A stretch of DNA of 60,586 nt from Halioglobus sp. (GTDB taxonomy: Bacteria; Pseudomonadota; Gammaproteobacteria; Pseudomonadales; Halieaceae): positions 1 to 60,586 of the forward strand of contig JAGRIK010000234.1 in assembly GCA_020443325.1 (NCBI GenBank). The letters run 5' to 3'. Position 1 is the stretch's first letter. Each line of letters opens with the position of its first letter. This document shows, piece by piece, positions 26,866 to 35,724 of this stretch. Under the pieces are notes generated by a model. It saw nothing but the letters and a program-made list of their open reading frames with translations. It was not told where the DNA came from and ran no database searches. The position numbers and the translations under genes were made by a program.

Positions 26866-26956
26866 GTAGAGAAATCATTTTAAGCCACGTTTCCGCGGAA
26901 CGTTTTCTGGTTATAAAAAGCGCCGTAGTTATGCCACCGAGCTAAGACGCCCCCGA

Positions 26957-27883
26957 TTACTCGTGTCGGGTGCCCCGTGCAAACAGGTCGGCGTCTGCCT
27001 GCGCGCGCTGGGCGATGAAGTCGAACGTGGTGCGGATGCGGGCGCTGTGCCTGAGTTCCTCGTGCGTCACCAGCCACAGGTCTATCGATGCCGCACTGTA
27101 CTCCGGAAGCACCCGGATCAATCTGCCCGCCATGGATGCCCAGCGGTGTGAGAGTATGCCGACGCCGAAGCCCGCCTGCACCGCGATCACCTGGGCTGTA
27201 GGGCTGTTGCTGACGTAGGTGTATTCACCTGGCAGCGGGTCGAGGAACGGCAGGCTTTCGAACAGTTGCTCGCGGTTGTTTGAGGTGCGCAGGCCCACCC
27301 GTTTGTGTGCCGCCAGGTCCTCCAACGTCTGCAGCGGTGGCGCACTGTCGAGGTAGCCGCGGCTGGCGTAGAGTCCAAAGCCCACCTTCACGAGTCGGCG
27401 GGCGATCAACTCCGGCTGCTCCGGCCGACTCAGGCGCAGGGCGATGTCCGCCTCCCGATGGATCAGGTCTGCTGCACGGCTCTCAATCTGCACATTGAGC
27501 ACGATTTCCGGGTACTCGCGATGAAAATCCAGCAATACCGGGGTCAGCCACTCTGTACCCGTGCCCTCGGTTGCCGAAATCGTGACCTCCCCACAGAGGG
27601 CCGTGGATTGTGCTTCGAGGTTGCGCTCAATGGCCAGCATCTCAATTTCCATACGCCGCGCACTGTCCAGGATGGCCTTGCCGGCATCCGTCATTTGCAT
27701 GCGCCTACCGGCGCGCACAAACAGCGGAGTGCCAAAGCGGGTTTCCATAGCCGACAGGCGCCGACCCACAGTGGGTTGGGTCAGGCCGAGGTGTTCCGCC
27801 GCGCCGACGAGGCTGCCCTGGTCGAGGATCGCGAGAAACAGGCGGATGTCCGCCCAGTCACGTAAAGGGTCTATTCCATGCAT
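26957..27883 (-). CDS. LysR-family transcriptional regulator
   Basis: The 308-residue protein has the N-terminal winged HTH DIRLFLAILDQGSLVGAAEHLGLTQPTVGRRLSAMETRFG at about residues 12-52. The effector-binding domain starts near residue 95 (GEVTISATEGTGTEWLTPVLLDFHREYPEIVLNV). This is the subgroup that often regulates redox or catabolic genes. It is divergent from the TPR gene at 27980, with an AT-rich spacer, and either gene could be its target. Confidence 0.88.
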   Translation of the reverse strand: MHGIDPLRDWADIRLFLAILDQGSLVGAAEHLGLTQPTVGRRLSAMETRFGTPLFVRAGRRMQMTDAGKAILDSARRMEIEMLAIERNLEAQSTALCGEVTISATEGTGTEWLTPVLLDFHREYPEIVLNVQIESRAADLIHREADIALRLSRPEQPELIARRLVKVGFGLYASRGYLDSAPPLQTLEDLAAHKRVGLRTSNNREQLFESLPFLDPLPGEYTYVSNSPTAQVIAVQAGFGVGILSHRWASMAGRLIRVLPEYSAASIDLWLVTHEELRHSARIRTTFDFIAQRAQADADLFARGTRHE

Positions 27884-27960
27884 TTACGCATAGTAACTAT
27901 ATATAAATATGATATCTATACATTTTTTAAAGGAGTAGCGTAGCACCATACGTTCAGGTA
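27884..27960. promoter_or_regulatory. AT-rich divergent promoter region
   Basis: The spacer between the LysR gene and the TPR gene holds ACTATATATAAATATGATAT at 27896-27915, strikingly AT-rich against a GC-rich background, and CTATACATTTTTT just after. LysR proteins bind such T-N11-A regions. A -10 box such as TATAAAT is plausible. There is no proof of either. Confidence 0.35.
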
Positions 27961-27979
27961 AGCGTTAAGGAGGACGACA

Positions 27980-28459
27980 ATGCGAACCCAACGAATATTG
28001 ATAGCCCTGATTGGCGTCACTGCAATGCTGGCCCTGCTGTGGCAGGCGCGGGCCAACGCAGACACGCTGGGCGTTTACCAACCGCCGGTAGTCCGCCAGG
28101 CCCAGTGGGCTCTGCAGCAGGACAATCCGGAACAGGCCGTGGCTCTGCTCGAGAAACGCGACTCTGAATTGCGCCGCTGGGGCGCGCAGGCCCAGGGCAA
28201 CGCGCTGATCTGCCAGGCCTACTTCCAGCTCGGGGACTATACCCGCGCCGAACAGGCCTGCGATCTGGCGGTCCGAGCCTCGGGTGAGACCAACGGCCAG
28301 TACCTGTACAACCGCGCCGTGATGCGCCTGTTGCTGGGCCGGATCGACGAGGGGGTAGCGGACCTCAAACGAGTCGCCGCAATGAACGCACAGGAACAGG
28401 CGGCAATCACGGGATTGTCGGTAGCGGGCCTCGGGAGTGACCTGACGTCGCAGCGTTGA
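27980..28459 (+). CDS. Small exported TPR-like protein
   Basis: The 159-residue protein starts after AAGGAGG, an excellent ribosome site. An N-terminal hydrophobic segment (ILIALIGVTAMLALLWQARA) looks like a signal peptide. Two or three tetratricopeptide-like helices follow (RQAQWALQQDNPEQAVALLEKRD, NALICQAYFQLGDYTRAEQACDLAV, YNRAVMRLLLGRIDEGVADLKRV). It probably acts in the periplasm as a protein-interaction scaffold. I cannot assign a partner. Confidence 0.75.
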   Translation: MRTQRILIALIGVTAMLALLWQARANADTLGVYQPPVVRQAQWALQQDNPEQAVALLEKRDSELRRWGAQAQGNALICQAYFQLGDYTRAEQACDLAVRASGETNGQYLYNRAVMRLLLGRIDEGVADLKRVAAMNAQEQAAITGLSVAGLGSDLTSQR

Positions 28460-28474
28460 CCCGCAGCGGTCAGC

Positions 28475-29248
28475 CTACCCCGCCTTGTTTTTCCTGAAAT
28501 TCGGTGGGCGCTTTTCCATAAAGGCGGTAATCGCTTCAATATTCTCAGGAGACCCTGCCTGGCGCTCCATCCCGGCCTGCTCTGCCTTGATCGCGATATC
28601 GATCGCGGGCAGGTGATGCAGGCGCAACGAGCGCTTGATCTCACGCAGCGAATTCACTGGCCACTGTGCAATCTCCCGCGCCTTGGCCAGCGCGTGCTCA
28701 AACAGATCGGCATCGGGCAGGACTGCGGCGGCGATGCCGGCATTGAAAGCCTTGTCCGCGTCGATCCACTGCGCGGTATAGAACAGTTCGGCGGCGCGCT
28801 GCGCGCCAATATTGGCCTGCAACATATAGCTACTGCCCCACTCCGGCACCAGACCGAGGTTGGCAAACGGGAGACGCATGCGCAGGCTCGTGCCGACATA
28901 GACGATATCGGCGTGGAACAACACCGTGGCACCACCGCCGATCGCGACGCCCTGGGCCGCCGCCACCATGGGCTTATCGAACTCAACCACCGTGCGCGCG
29001 GCAGACTCGAACGGGTGCTCCTCGCCATCGACGCCTTCGCCGAAGCTCGCGAGGTCTACCCCGGAACAAAAATTATCACCGGCGCCGCACAACAACACGC
29101 ACACTACATCGTCGTCCATCGCCGCGGCTCGAAAGGTCTCACGCAGGTCGATCCACATCTGCGTGTTGATAGCATTCTTCTTCTCGGGACGATTGAGGGT
29201 GACGACCAGTACGCCGTCACGGTTGTCGCTGGTTACCAGTTCGGCCAT
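28475..29248 (-). CDS. Enoyl-CoA hydratase/isomerase family protein
   Basis: The 257-residue crotonase has VVTLNRPEKKNAINTQMW, the oxyanion segments NFCSGVDLASF and AQGVAIGGGATVLFHAD, and GLVPEWGSSYMLQANIG. The glutamate in LVPEWGS corresponds to the second catalytic residue of 2-enoyl-CoA isomerases or hydratases. Physiological substrate is not assigned. It sits 16 bases downstream of the nitroreductase gene at 29265 on the same strand, probably in one operon. Confidence 0.85.
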   Translation of the reverse strand: MAELVTSDNRDGVLVVTLNRPEKKNAINTQMWIDLRETFRAAAMDDDVVCVLLCGAGDNFCSGVDLASFGEGVDGEEHPFESAARTVVEFDKPMVAAAQGVAIGGGATVLFHADIVYVGTSLRMRLPFANLGLVPEWGSSYMLQANIGAQRAAELFYTAQWIDADKAFNAGIAAAVLPDADLFEHALAKAREIAQWPVNSLREIKRSLRLHHLPAIDIAIKAEQAGMERQAGSPENIEAITAFMEKRPPNFRKNKAG

Positions 29249-29264
29249 GGGAATGCCCCGTTAT

Positions 29265-29939
29265 TCAGGAGTGAAACGCTACAGCTTCCGCCACGGTGGC
29301 GCGCTCAGTGACACAGGCATTCACCGGGGCGTCCGGATCGGGATAGCCAAAGGAAAGCCCGAACACCAGTTTGTTGCTGGGCTCGATACCCAGTTGCTCG
29401 CGTACGTAATCCGCCTGGAAACCGAGGGCTGTCTGCGGGCAACTGCCGAGACCGTGTGCAGTGAGCGTCAGCATCAGTGTCTGGGCGTACATACCGAGGT
29501 CCGCAGCCTCGCGCAGTCCAAACGGTTCGGGCAGGAACAGGAAGGCGACATGCGGCGCATCGAAGAAGGTGAAATTGCGCATGAACTGCTCGTTGCGCTT
29601 CACCTTGTCCTCGCGGGCGATACCCACCGCGTCGTACAGGGATTGCGCGGCACCGTACTGGCGTTCTTTGTACACGCCCTGGTACACACCGTCGTACGGG
29701 AAATCCATGCTGATATTGCCCGTTACAAAGCGCTCGGGCATCTCTGCTCGCAGCGTTTCCAGCTTCTGGCCAGACACCACATGCACCACCCAGGGCTGGC
29801 TGTTGCAGTTGCTGGGCGCACTCTGCGCCACGGAAAACACCCTGTTCAGGGTCTCTTCATCCACCGCCTGCGGTAAAAACGCGCGCAGCGAATGCCGGGA
29901 CGTCACAATGTTATCGAATATTTCGGCCTTGTCAGACAT
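29265..29939 (-). CDS. Nitroreductase family FMN oxidoreductase
   Basis: The call uses the ATG of MSDKAEIFDNIVTSRHSLRAFLP (224 residues); a GTG four codons upstream is an alternative. FMN-contact signatures are SRHSLRAFLP near the N-terminus, QSAPSNCNSQPWVVHVV at about 38-54, and a C-terminal LGSCPQTALGFQADYVREQLG. Such enzymes reduce nitro groups, quinones or enones with NAD(P)H. Similar genes occur in steroid and aromatic catabolic clusters, which fits this neighbourhood. Confidence 0.87.
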   Translation of the reverse strand: MSDKAEIFDNIVTSRHSLRAFLPQAVDEETLNRVFSVAQSAPSNCNSQPWVVHVVSGQKLETLRAEMPERFVTGNISMDFPYDGVYQGVYKERQYGAAQSLYDAVGIAREDKVKRNEQFMRNFTFFDAPHVAFLFLPEPFGLREAADLGMYAQTLMLTLTAHGLGSCPQTALGFQADYVREQLGIEPSNKLVFGLSFGYPDPDAPVNACVTERATVAEAVAFHS

Positions 29940-30007
29940 GGATAAGCTCACGTTGTAGGAAAGACGGCTAGCCTAGCAAAAATCTGCCTCTTATGTGCAG
30001 TGTGGAC

Positions 30008-30826
30008 TTATGTGCCGGTGAAGTTCGCTTTCCGTTTTTCCTTGAAGGCCCGCATCCCCTCCTTCGCATCCGCCGAGGCGAATACCGGGTTGGCCAGTTC
30101 ATCCGAGAGCAGCATTGCATCCGCTTCCTTCACATCCGTCTGGATCTCCCGCAGCGAACGGGTGATCGCCTTCAACGCCAGTGGACCGGTCTCGCATATC
30201 CTGGCGGCGATTTCCTTCGCGTGGGCCAGCGTCTCGCCTTTCGGCACCACCCGGTTCACGAGGCCCCAATCCAGCGCCTCCTGCGCGGTGACGTGCCGTC
30301 CCAGCAACAGGATTTCCGCCGCGAGGCAATAGGGAATCTGGCGCGGCAGGCGGATGCTGGAACCCGCCATGGGGTAAAGTCCGCGCGCCACCTCGGTGAC
30401 ACCAAACGTTGCGTCCTCGGCCGCGACCCGAATATCGGTACCGGCCAGTATCTCGGTACCACCGGCCAGTGCATAACCCTCTACCGCAAGAATCAGTGGC
30501 TTGTTGGGCCGGTTATCGCGCAGCAGTGCCTGCCAGTGGACATTCGGCACTTTGCCCATCACTTCCATGAACTCGCCGGTAGAGCGCTGGTCGCCGTCGG
30601 CACCGGCCTTGAGGTCCATACCCGCTGAGAAGGTGTCGCCGTTCGCCGTCAGGATGGCGCACATCAGGCTGTCATCCTCATCGAGCCGGCGCCACGCCTT
30701 GTACATACCCAGCAGCATTTCGGGGCTGAAGGCGTTTTTGGCCTCGGGGCGGTTGAGCGTGACAATCAGGACTTTGCCTTCTTGTTCTACGGTGCAGTTC
30801 TTGGTGCTGATATCCAGTTCTGGCAT
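30008..30826 (-). CDS. Enoyl-CoA hydratase/isomerase family protein
   Basis: The 272-residue crotonase has VTLNRPEAKNAFSPEML, DTFSAGMDLKAG, EGYALAGGTEILAGTD and VTEVARGLYPMAGSSIRLPR. The second catalytic Glu position of the classical hydratase (in LxPExG) reads YPMAGS, so it may be an isomerase or a variant hydratase. The C-terminal KEKRKANFTG is the usual end. It is separate from the acyl-CoA synthetase operon downstream, which is divided from it by two palindromes. Confidence 0.85.
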   Translation of the reverse strand: MPELDISTKNCTVEQEGKVLIVTLNRPEAKNAFSPEMLLGMYKAWRRLDEDDSLMCAILTANGDTFSAGMDLKAGADGDQRSTGEFMEVMGKVPNVHWQALLRDNRPNKPLILAVEGYALAGGTEILAGTDIRVAAEDATFGVTEVARGLYPMAGSSIRLPRQIPYCLAAEILLLGRHVTAQEALDWGLVNRVVPKGETLAHAKEIAARICETGPLALKAITRSLREIQTDVKEADAMLLSDELANPVFASADAKEGMRAFKEKRKANFTGT

Positions 30827-30907
30827 GACAACCTCTTTCTTAAGATAAAAAAATCAAAAATCTGAACAACAATATCCAGATTAGAAACGTGTCTTCGAAT
30901 CGAGCCC

Positions 30908-31019
30908 GGCGGTAAATCCAGTAGCACGGGCAGGGACCCGCCGTGAACCCCTCCATGGGGGCTTGAGCTCGACATCCATGTCTCGCACAGTCCCTGCCCG
31001 TGCTACTGGATTTACCGCC
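30908..31019. repeat. Cloverleaf-like palindrome A1
   Basis: Perfect 30-base arms (30908-30937 and 30990-31019, ending GGGCAGGGAC / GTCCCTGCCC) enclose a 52-base loop that folds into two further hairpins: CCCC-TCCATG-GGGG and GACA-TCCA-TGTC. The whole forms a three-way-junction shape. The loop is closely similar, in inverted orientation, to the loop of palindrome A2 next to it, but the outer stems are unrelated. Confidence 0.85.
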
Positions 31020-31144
31020 TCAACGCCACGACAAGGCTCCTACCACTTTCCCGACAGATACAGTAGTGGGCCGACCAGCTTCCTCTGATCAATTACAGTT
31101 TGAACGAACACTGATTTGCCCATCATTTGGCAAGTAGGCGTTGG

Positions 31145-31239
31145 AACGTAGAGCCTGGGGCGGGACTGTGCGAGGCAGGACGCCGAGCTCAAGCCCCCAT
31201 GGAAGGGTTCACGGCGGGTCCCGCCCCAGGCTCTACGTT
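31145..31239. repeat. Cloverleaf-like palindrome A2
   Basis: Arms of 22 perfect bases (31145-31166 and 31218-31239, AACGTAGAGCCTGGGGCGGG-type) enclose a 51-base loop with small inner hairpins GGC-AGGAC-GCC and CCCC-CATGGA-AGGG. The loop is the inverse of the A1 loop with only a few changes. It may double as a transcription terminator region downstream of the crotonase gene and the acyl-CoA synthetase operon, which is not shown. Confidence 0.85.
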
Positions 31240-31298
31240 TCAACGCCGGACTACACAGTGACACAAACCGTCTTTTCCCCGACATTCTCTACTCGCCA

Positions 31299-32927
31299 CT
31301 AGGCGACCTTGAAATCCCCAGAGAGCGCAATCTCCAGCGCCTTCGGATAGGCCGGCTTCCCGCTCGGCGCCCGCGGCACCTCTTTCACCACGTGCAATTC
31401 ACGTGGCACCTTATACCCCGCGATGTGTTGGCGCACATGTTCCTGTACTCCACTCAGTGTCAGACTGGCATTGCCGCGCGGAGCCACCACCGCCGTTACC
31501 TTACTGCCGAAGCGCTCATCCGGCGTTGCCACTACCAGGCAATCGAAAATATCGGGGTTGGCTTTCAGCGCCTGCTCCACCTCTTCCGGGAAGATTTTCT
31601 CGCCGCCCGAATTGATGCAGTTGGAGCCGCGGCCGTACACGGTAATCGTGTCATCGTCTTCGAGGCGTGCTTCATCGCCCAGCAGTAACCACGGTTTGCC
31701 GTCGACATCGACAATGGTTTTCGCGGTTTTTACCGGGTCGTTGTAGTAACCCACGGGGATATGCCCGCTGCGCGCAAAGATGCCCATTTCACCGCGTTCC
31801 ACGTGGCGATTGGGTTCTCCCTCGACATCGGTGATCACCGACATGAATTCGCTCTTGGTGATGTTGCCAAGGCCCTGGCCTTTTTTACCGCCGCCATCGA
31901 AGCCCATATTGCCGCTCTCGGAAGAGCCGAAGGAATTGGAGATAAAGACGTTGGGGAAATGCTGCCGGAATGCCTCCTGCTTGGTTTCCGAGAACACCGC
32001 GCCGCCGGAACCGATGTTAAACACGGAACTCAGGTCCCAGCGATCGGGGTTGGCCTCCAGTGCGTCCAGCAACGGCACCGCCATCGCATCGCCGACAATG
32101 GAGATGGAGTTAACCTTTTCCTTCGCGACGATGTCCCACACATCCTCGCCGACCAGCGAGCGCCCGGGGTTCAACACCACCGAGTTGCCCGCCAGCAGCT
32201 GGATGCAGGCATACCACCAGCAGGCGCCGTGCATCAGAGGCGCCAGTGCCATACCGACAATGGCGAAGTCGCCCACGCGCCCGGCGATCTGCTCCGGGTC
32301 GGTGATGGCGCCGTCCGGGTGAAACCAGCCACCGCCACCCATTGCGGCAAAGAATACGGCCTTGTGCGGCCACATCACGCCCTTGGGCATGCCGGTCGTG
32401 CCACCGGTGTAGAGGATGAACAGGTCGTCATCCGAGCGCTCGCCGAAATCGCGTTTGTCACTCTGGCCCTGCATGCAGGCTTCGTACTCCACGGCACCGA
32501 TTGTCGAGGGGTCACACCCTGAATCATCTTTGACATAGATAAACGTTTTGAGGTCAGGTGCGGATTGCCGCACTTCGGCGATGTGCGGGGTGAACTCCTG
32601 GTTGTGGATGCACGCGACCATATCCGCGTTGTCAAAGATGTACAGCAGTTCGTCCTGCACATAGCGATAGTTGACGTTGATCGGCACTGCCCGAATTTTG
32701 AAGCAGGCGAGCATACCCTCCAGGTACTCGTTGCAGTTGTAGAGATACAGACCGACGTGATCACCGGCCTTTACGCCCTGCTGCGCGAGGTAATGGGCGA
32801 GTTTGTTGGCACGCTGTTCCAATTCCGCATAGGTCGCGCGCTGCTCGCCACACACGAGCGCACTGCGCGTGGGTACCTTGTCTGCCACCATTTCATAGAG
32901 GTCGGCAATATTGTAGTGCTTGGCCAT
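31299..32927 (-). CDS. Acyl-CoA synthetase (AMP-forming)
   Basis: The 542-residue enzyme starts MAKHYNIADLYEMVADKVP. Key motifs are the P-loop LYTGGTTGMPKGVMW, the NSFGSSESGNMGFDG A5-type region, LLLGDEARLEDDDTITVYGRGSNCINSGGEKIFPEEVE (A7/A8 hinge and CoA binding) and the AMP-lysine end GKPAYPKALE. It activates a carboxylic acid to its CoA thioester. The sequence style (FadD17/19-like) and the neighbours suggest a steroid side-chain or similar branched acid, which is inference. Last gene of an operon transcribed from 36171. Confidence 0.9.
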   Translation of the reverse strand: MAKHYNIADLYEMVADKVPTRSALVCGEQRATYAELEQRANKLAHYLAQQGVKAGDHVGLYLYNCNEYLEGMLACFKIRAVPINVNYRYVQDELLYIFDNADMVACIHNQEFTPHIAEVRQSAPDLKTFIYVKDDSGCDPSTIGAVEYEACMQGQSDKRDFGERSDDDLFILYTGGTTGMPKGVMWPHKAVFFAAMGGGGWFHPDGAITDPEQIAGRVGDFAIVGMALAPLMHGACWWYACIQLLAGNSVVLNPGRSLVGEDVWDIVAKEKVNSISIVGDAMAVPLLDALEANPDRWDLSSVFNIGSGGAVFSETKQEAFRQHFPNVFISNSFGSSESGNMGFDGGGKKGQGLGNITKSEFMSVITDVEGEPNRHVERGEMGIFARSGHIPVGYYNDPVKTAKTIVDVDGKPWLLLGDEARLEDDDTITVYGRGSNCINSGGEKIFPEEVEQALKANPDIFDCLVVATPDERFGSKVTAVVAPRGNASLTLSGVQEHVRQHIAGYKVPRELHVVKEVPRAPSGKPAYPKALEIALSGDFKVA

Positions 32928-32963
32928 AAGCCCTTTTCTCCCTTGTACTTTGTGACGCGCCTT

Positions 32964-34127
32964 TTACGACTTCTCCGAGCCGACGACCCACATCGAGAAG
33001 AACTGTGCGCCACCGCCATAAGCATGGCCGAGCGCCAGTTTCGCCCCCTCGACCTGGTGGGCTCCGGCATCGCCGCGCACCTGCCTGGCCGCCTCGGCAA
33101 AGCGGATCATGCCCGACGCACCGATGGGGTTGGAGGACAGTACGCCGCCGGAGCAGTTCCAGGGAATATCACCGCCCTCGTCCAGCGATGTGGCCCCTTC
33201 CATCGTGAGTTTCCAACCTTCACCCTCGGGTGCAAAGCCCAGGTTTTCCAGCCACATGGGCTCGTACCAGCTGAACGGTACGTACACTTCCGCACAATCG
33301 AGGTCCTTGCGCGGATCGGTGATGCCCGCCTGCTGGTACACGTCGGCCGCACAGTCGCGGCCGGCCTGCGGATTCACCAGGTTTCGACCGGCGTACATGG
33401 TCGGCTCCGAACGCATCGCGCTGCCGCGAATCCAGGCCGGTGGCTTGGACGCCTTGTCGGCCAGTTCCTCATTGGCGATAACCATCGCACAGGCGCCGTC
33501 CGAGGAGGGACAGGATTCAAGGAAACGGATCGGGTCCCACAACATGAACGACTCTTCCACTTCCTTCATGGTGATATCGGGCTTCTGCAAATGCGCCAGC
33601 GGGTTGCGTGCGCCGTGCAGGCGATCTTTCACCGCCACCTTGATACCCACGTCATAAGGCGCATTGGAGCGGCGCATATACTCGCGGATGATCGGCGCAA
33701 AATACCCGCCGGCACCGGCGTTCAGGTGAGTGGAGAACGGCTGCGAATTAGACAGTGCCCACATGGCATTGGATTCCGACTGTTTCTCGAAAGCCACTGT
33801 CAGCACTCGTTTGAAGGTACCGCTTTGCACATGGGAGGCCGCTACCAGCGCGGTCGATCCGCCCACAGACCCGGCCGTGTGGACCCGCAGCATGGGCTTG
33901 CCATTACAACCCAGTGCATCTGTCAGGTATACCTCCGGCATGATGACACCCTCGAACATATCGGGTGCCTTGCCGATAATCACGGCGTCGATATCGTCCC
34001 AGGTGAGCTCTGCATCCTGCAGTGCCTTGAACGCTGCCTCCCGCACCAGTCCGGCGATCGAGACGTCGGTTCGCTTGGTCATGTACTTGGTCTGGCCTAT
34101 GCCGACCACCGCTGCCAAATTAGCCAT
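32964..34127 (-). CDS. SCP2/lipid-transfer-type thiolase-like protein, copy 1
   Basis: The 387-residue protein starts at ATG 34127, one base overlapping the stop of the upstream thiolase. It has the thiolase fold (AAVVGIGQTKYMTKR, EVYLTDALGC) but the usual nucleophile region reads RVHTAGSVGGSTALV with no cysteine. The later HPxGASG motif is NPIGASG, and the last CxG is replaced in HAYGGGAQF. It is therefore unlikely to be a classical thiolase and is more like the Ltp-type proteins (Ltp4-like) that act with DUF35 partners as retro-aldolases or related enzymes in steroid side-chain breakdown. Confidence 0.85.
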   Translation of the reverse strand: MANLAAVVGIGQTKYMTKRTDVSIAGLVREAAFKALQDAELTWDDIDAVIIGKAPDMFEGVIMPEVYLTDALGCNGKPMLRVHTAGSVGGSTALVAASHVQSGTFKRVLTVAFEKQSESNAMWALSNSQPFSTHLNAGAGGYFAPIIREYMRRSNAPYDVGIKVAVKDRLHGARNPLAHLQKPDITMKEVEESFMLWDPIRFLESCPSSDGACAMVIANEELADKASKPPAWIRGSAMRSEPTMYAGRNLVNPQAGRDCAADVYQQAGITDPRKDLDCAEVYVPFSWYEPMWLENLGFAPEGEGWKLTMEGATSLDEGGDIPWNCSGGVLSSNPIGASGMIRFAEAARQVRGDAGAHQVEGAKLALGHAYGGGAQFFSMWVVGSEKS

Positions 34128-35194
34128 TATGCGTTCTCCCCTTTTTCCAGGACCGTTACGAGGTTGTGCTGTAGGCACGGACCTGAGGTCGCGTGGGCAA
34201 TACCCCGTTGCGCCTCGCCTTTCACAATACGGTTGAAGACTTCACCGACGCGCGACAGCCCTGATGCCATCATCAGGTTGCCCGCCAACACACCGCCACT
34301 GGGATTGACCACAGTTTCCTTATCCAGGCCAAGGGCCCTGGTCAGTATGATTTCCTGATGGCTGAAAGGTGCGTACAACTCGGCCACATCGACCTTGCCG
34401 GTATTCATACCCGCGTGGTTGGCCGCCATGCGGGTCGAGACTGAATCCGTCAGGTCACGCATGCCGAGGTTGTGGGTCTCAATGCAGTGATCTATACCGC
34501 TGACCACCGCATAAGGCAGGCCCCAGGCTTTCGCCTGCTCCACAGTGGCGATAATCATCGCGCTCGCGCCGTCTGAAATCGGGCTGCAATCCGATTTACG
34601 CAGGGGCGACAGGTAGGTCTCCTCAGCAAGAATATCTTCCGGCGAGATATCACCTGACAACTGGGCGTGCGGATTATTCATGGCGTTGCGACGTGAACGC
34701 GAAACCACTTCCGCCATATCGCGCTCGGTGATCATGCCCTGGTCCAGCATCAACCGGGCCTGCAGTGCAGCCAGCGACACGCTGTCTACCCAAAGAGGCG
34801 CCAGATAGTAGGGGTCGAGCTGTTGCGACAGCACAATGGGTAACTCGCCCGGCGAGGATTTCCCAAAGCCGTAGATCAATGCAGAGTCCGCGTGCCCCAT
34901 GCGAATCTTCAGAATGGATTCATAGAGCGCCCAGGCGGCATCCATCTCGACATGGGATTCCTTGATGGGTGGCACCGCGCCCAGCGCATCCACACCGGAC
35001 ACGAACGCAAACGCTGCACCCTGCAGGTAGTCACAACTGCCGGAGCAGACAAAATCGACATCCTGTGCGCTATTCAGGCCAGCCTGTTTAAAAGTGCGGG
35101 CCAGCACCGGCATGATCAGCTCCACCTCATTGACCGCTCCGGCTTTGGCGACGCTATCAGATTGCTGGTAGGCGACTATTGCAATATCTCTCAT
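34127..35194 (-). CDS. SCP2/lipid-transfer-type thiolase-like protein, copy 2
   Basis: The 355-residue protein starts MRDIAIVAYQQSDSV. Conserved blocks are VCSGSCDYLQGAAFAFVSG, KESHVEMDAAWALYE, GFGKSSPGELPIVL and YYLAPLWVDSVSLAALQARL, which match the Ltp3-like mycobacterial proteins paired with Ltp4. The normal catalytic Cys and His positions are again altered (ESHVEMDAA; GNLMMASG). The gene order synthetase, thiolase, thiolase, DUF35 resembles mycobacterial steroid loci. It lies three bases downstream of the DUF35 gene. Confidence 0.85.
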   Translation of the reverse strand: MRDIAIVAYQQSDSVAKAGAVNEVELIMPVLARTFKQAGLNSAQDVDFVCSGSCDYLQGAAFAFVSGVDALGAVPPIKESHVEMDAAWALYESILKIRMGHADSALIYGFGKSSPGELPIVLSQQLDPYYLAPLWVDSVSLAALQARLMLDQGMITERDMAEVVSRSRRNAMNNPHAQLSGDISPEDILAEETYLSPLRKSDCSPISDGASAMIIATVEQAKAWGLPYAVVSGIDHCIETHNLGMRDLTDSVSTRMAANHAGMNTGKVDVAELYAPFSHQEIILTRALGLDKETVVNPSGGVLAGNLMMASGLSRVGEVFNRIVKGEAQRGIAHATSGPCLQHNLVTVLEKGENA

Positions 35195-35197
35195 AGC

Positions 35198-35713
35198 TCA
35201 ACCCTCCCAGCCGGTAACAGGTAATTTGCCGATCTTGTCCACGGGGACATCCGGTTCGTCGATGGGTTTGAAGTAACGGATGTTGTCCATGGAGTAGCCC
35301 CATTCGGATTCAGGATTCCATACGCCCTGCACGCGCTGGCCAATATGAACTTCCTCGTTGACACACTCACTGAGCAAATGGATTAGGGAGATATTGGAGC
35401 CGTCCAGCACCAGGTTGGCGACAATAAAGGGCGGCTCAATCGGGTTGCCGGGAATGGGAATGGAGACGATGGTGAACGACTCCACCGTCGCTTTATCCGA
35501 CAGTTTCACTTCCTCTTCCGTTGCAACGCCACACAATGCGCAGGAACCGCGAGGCGGCACATACACCGCCGAACACTTCGGGCAGCGCTGTCCCATCAGT
35601 ACGCCTTTCTTGATCTGGGAAAGGAAGCGCGACGGCGCCCTTCCTGCGGTAAAATTGTATTTGAGGTAGACCGGGGCATTGATACCGGTGATTACGTCCT
35701 GTTCATCGCTCAT
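35198..35713 (-). CDS. DUF35 OB-fold protein with intact zinc ribbon
   Basis: The 171-residue protein has an N-terminal rubredoxin-like zinc ribbon: Cys44-x2-Cys47 (RCPKCSAV) and Cys58-x2-Cys61 (GSCALCGV). An OB-fold domain follows (about 75-150, VESFTIVSIPIPG...FIVANLVLDG). DUF35 domains bind SCP2-type thiolases, as in the Ltp2-ChsH2 steroid aldolase. This one probably pairs with the two thiolase-like proteins of the operon. Confidence 0.87.
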   Translation of the reverse strand: MSDEQDVITGINAPVYLKYNFTAGRAPSRFLSQIKKGVLMGQRCPKCSAVYVPPRGSCALCGVATEEEVKLSDKATVESFTIVSIPIPGNPIEPPFIVANLVLDGSNISLIHLLSECVNEEVHIGQRVQGVWNPESEWGYSMDNIRYFKPIDEPDVPVDKIGKLPVTGWEG

Positions 35714-35724
35714 TGCTTGCTCTC

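Noticed and set aside
26880-27077. A 65-codon minus-strand frame near the LysR end
   Set aside because: It overlaps the 3' end of the LysR gene in another frame and has no ribosome site or protein character.
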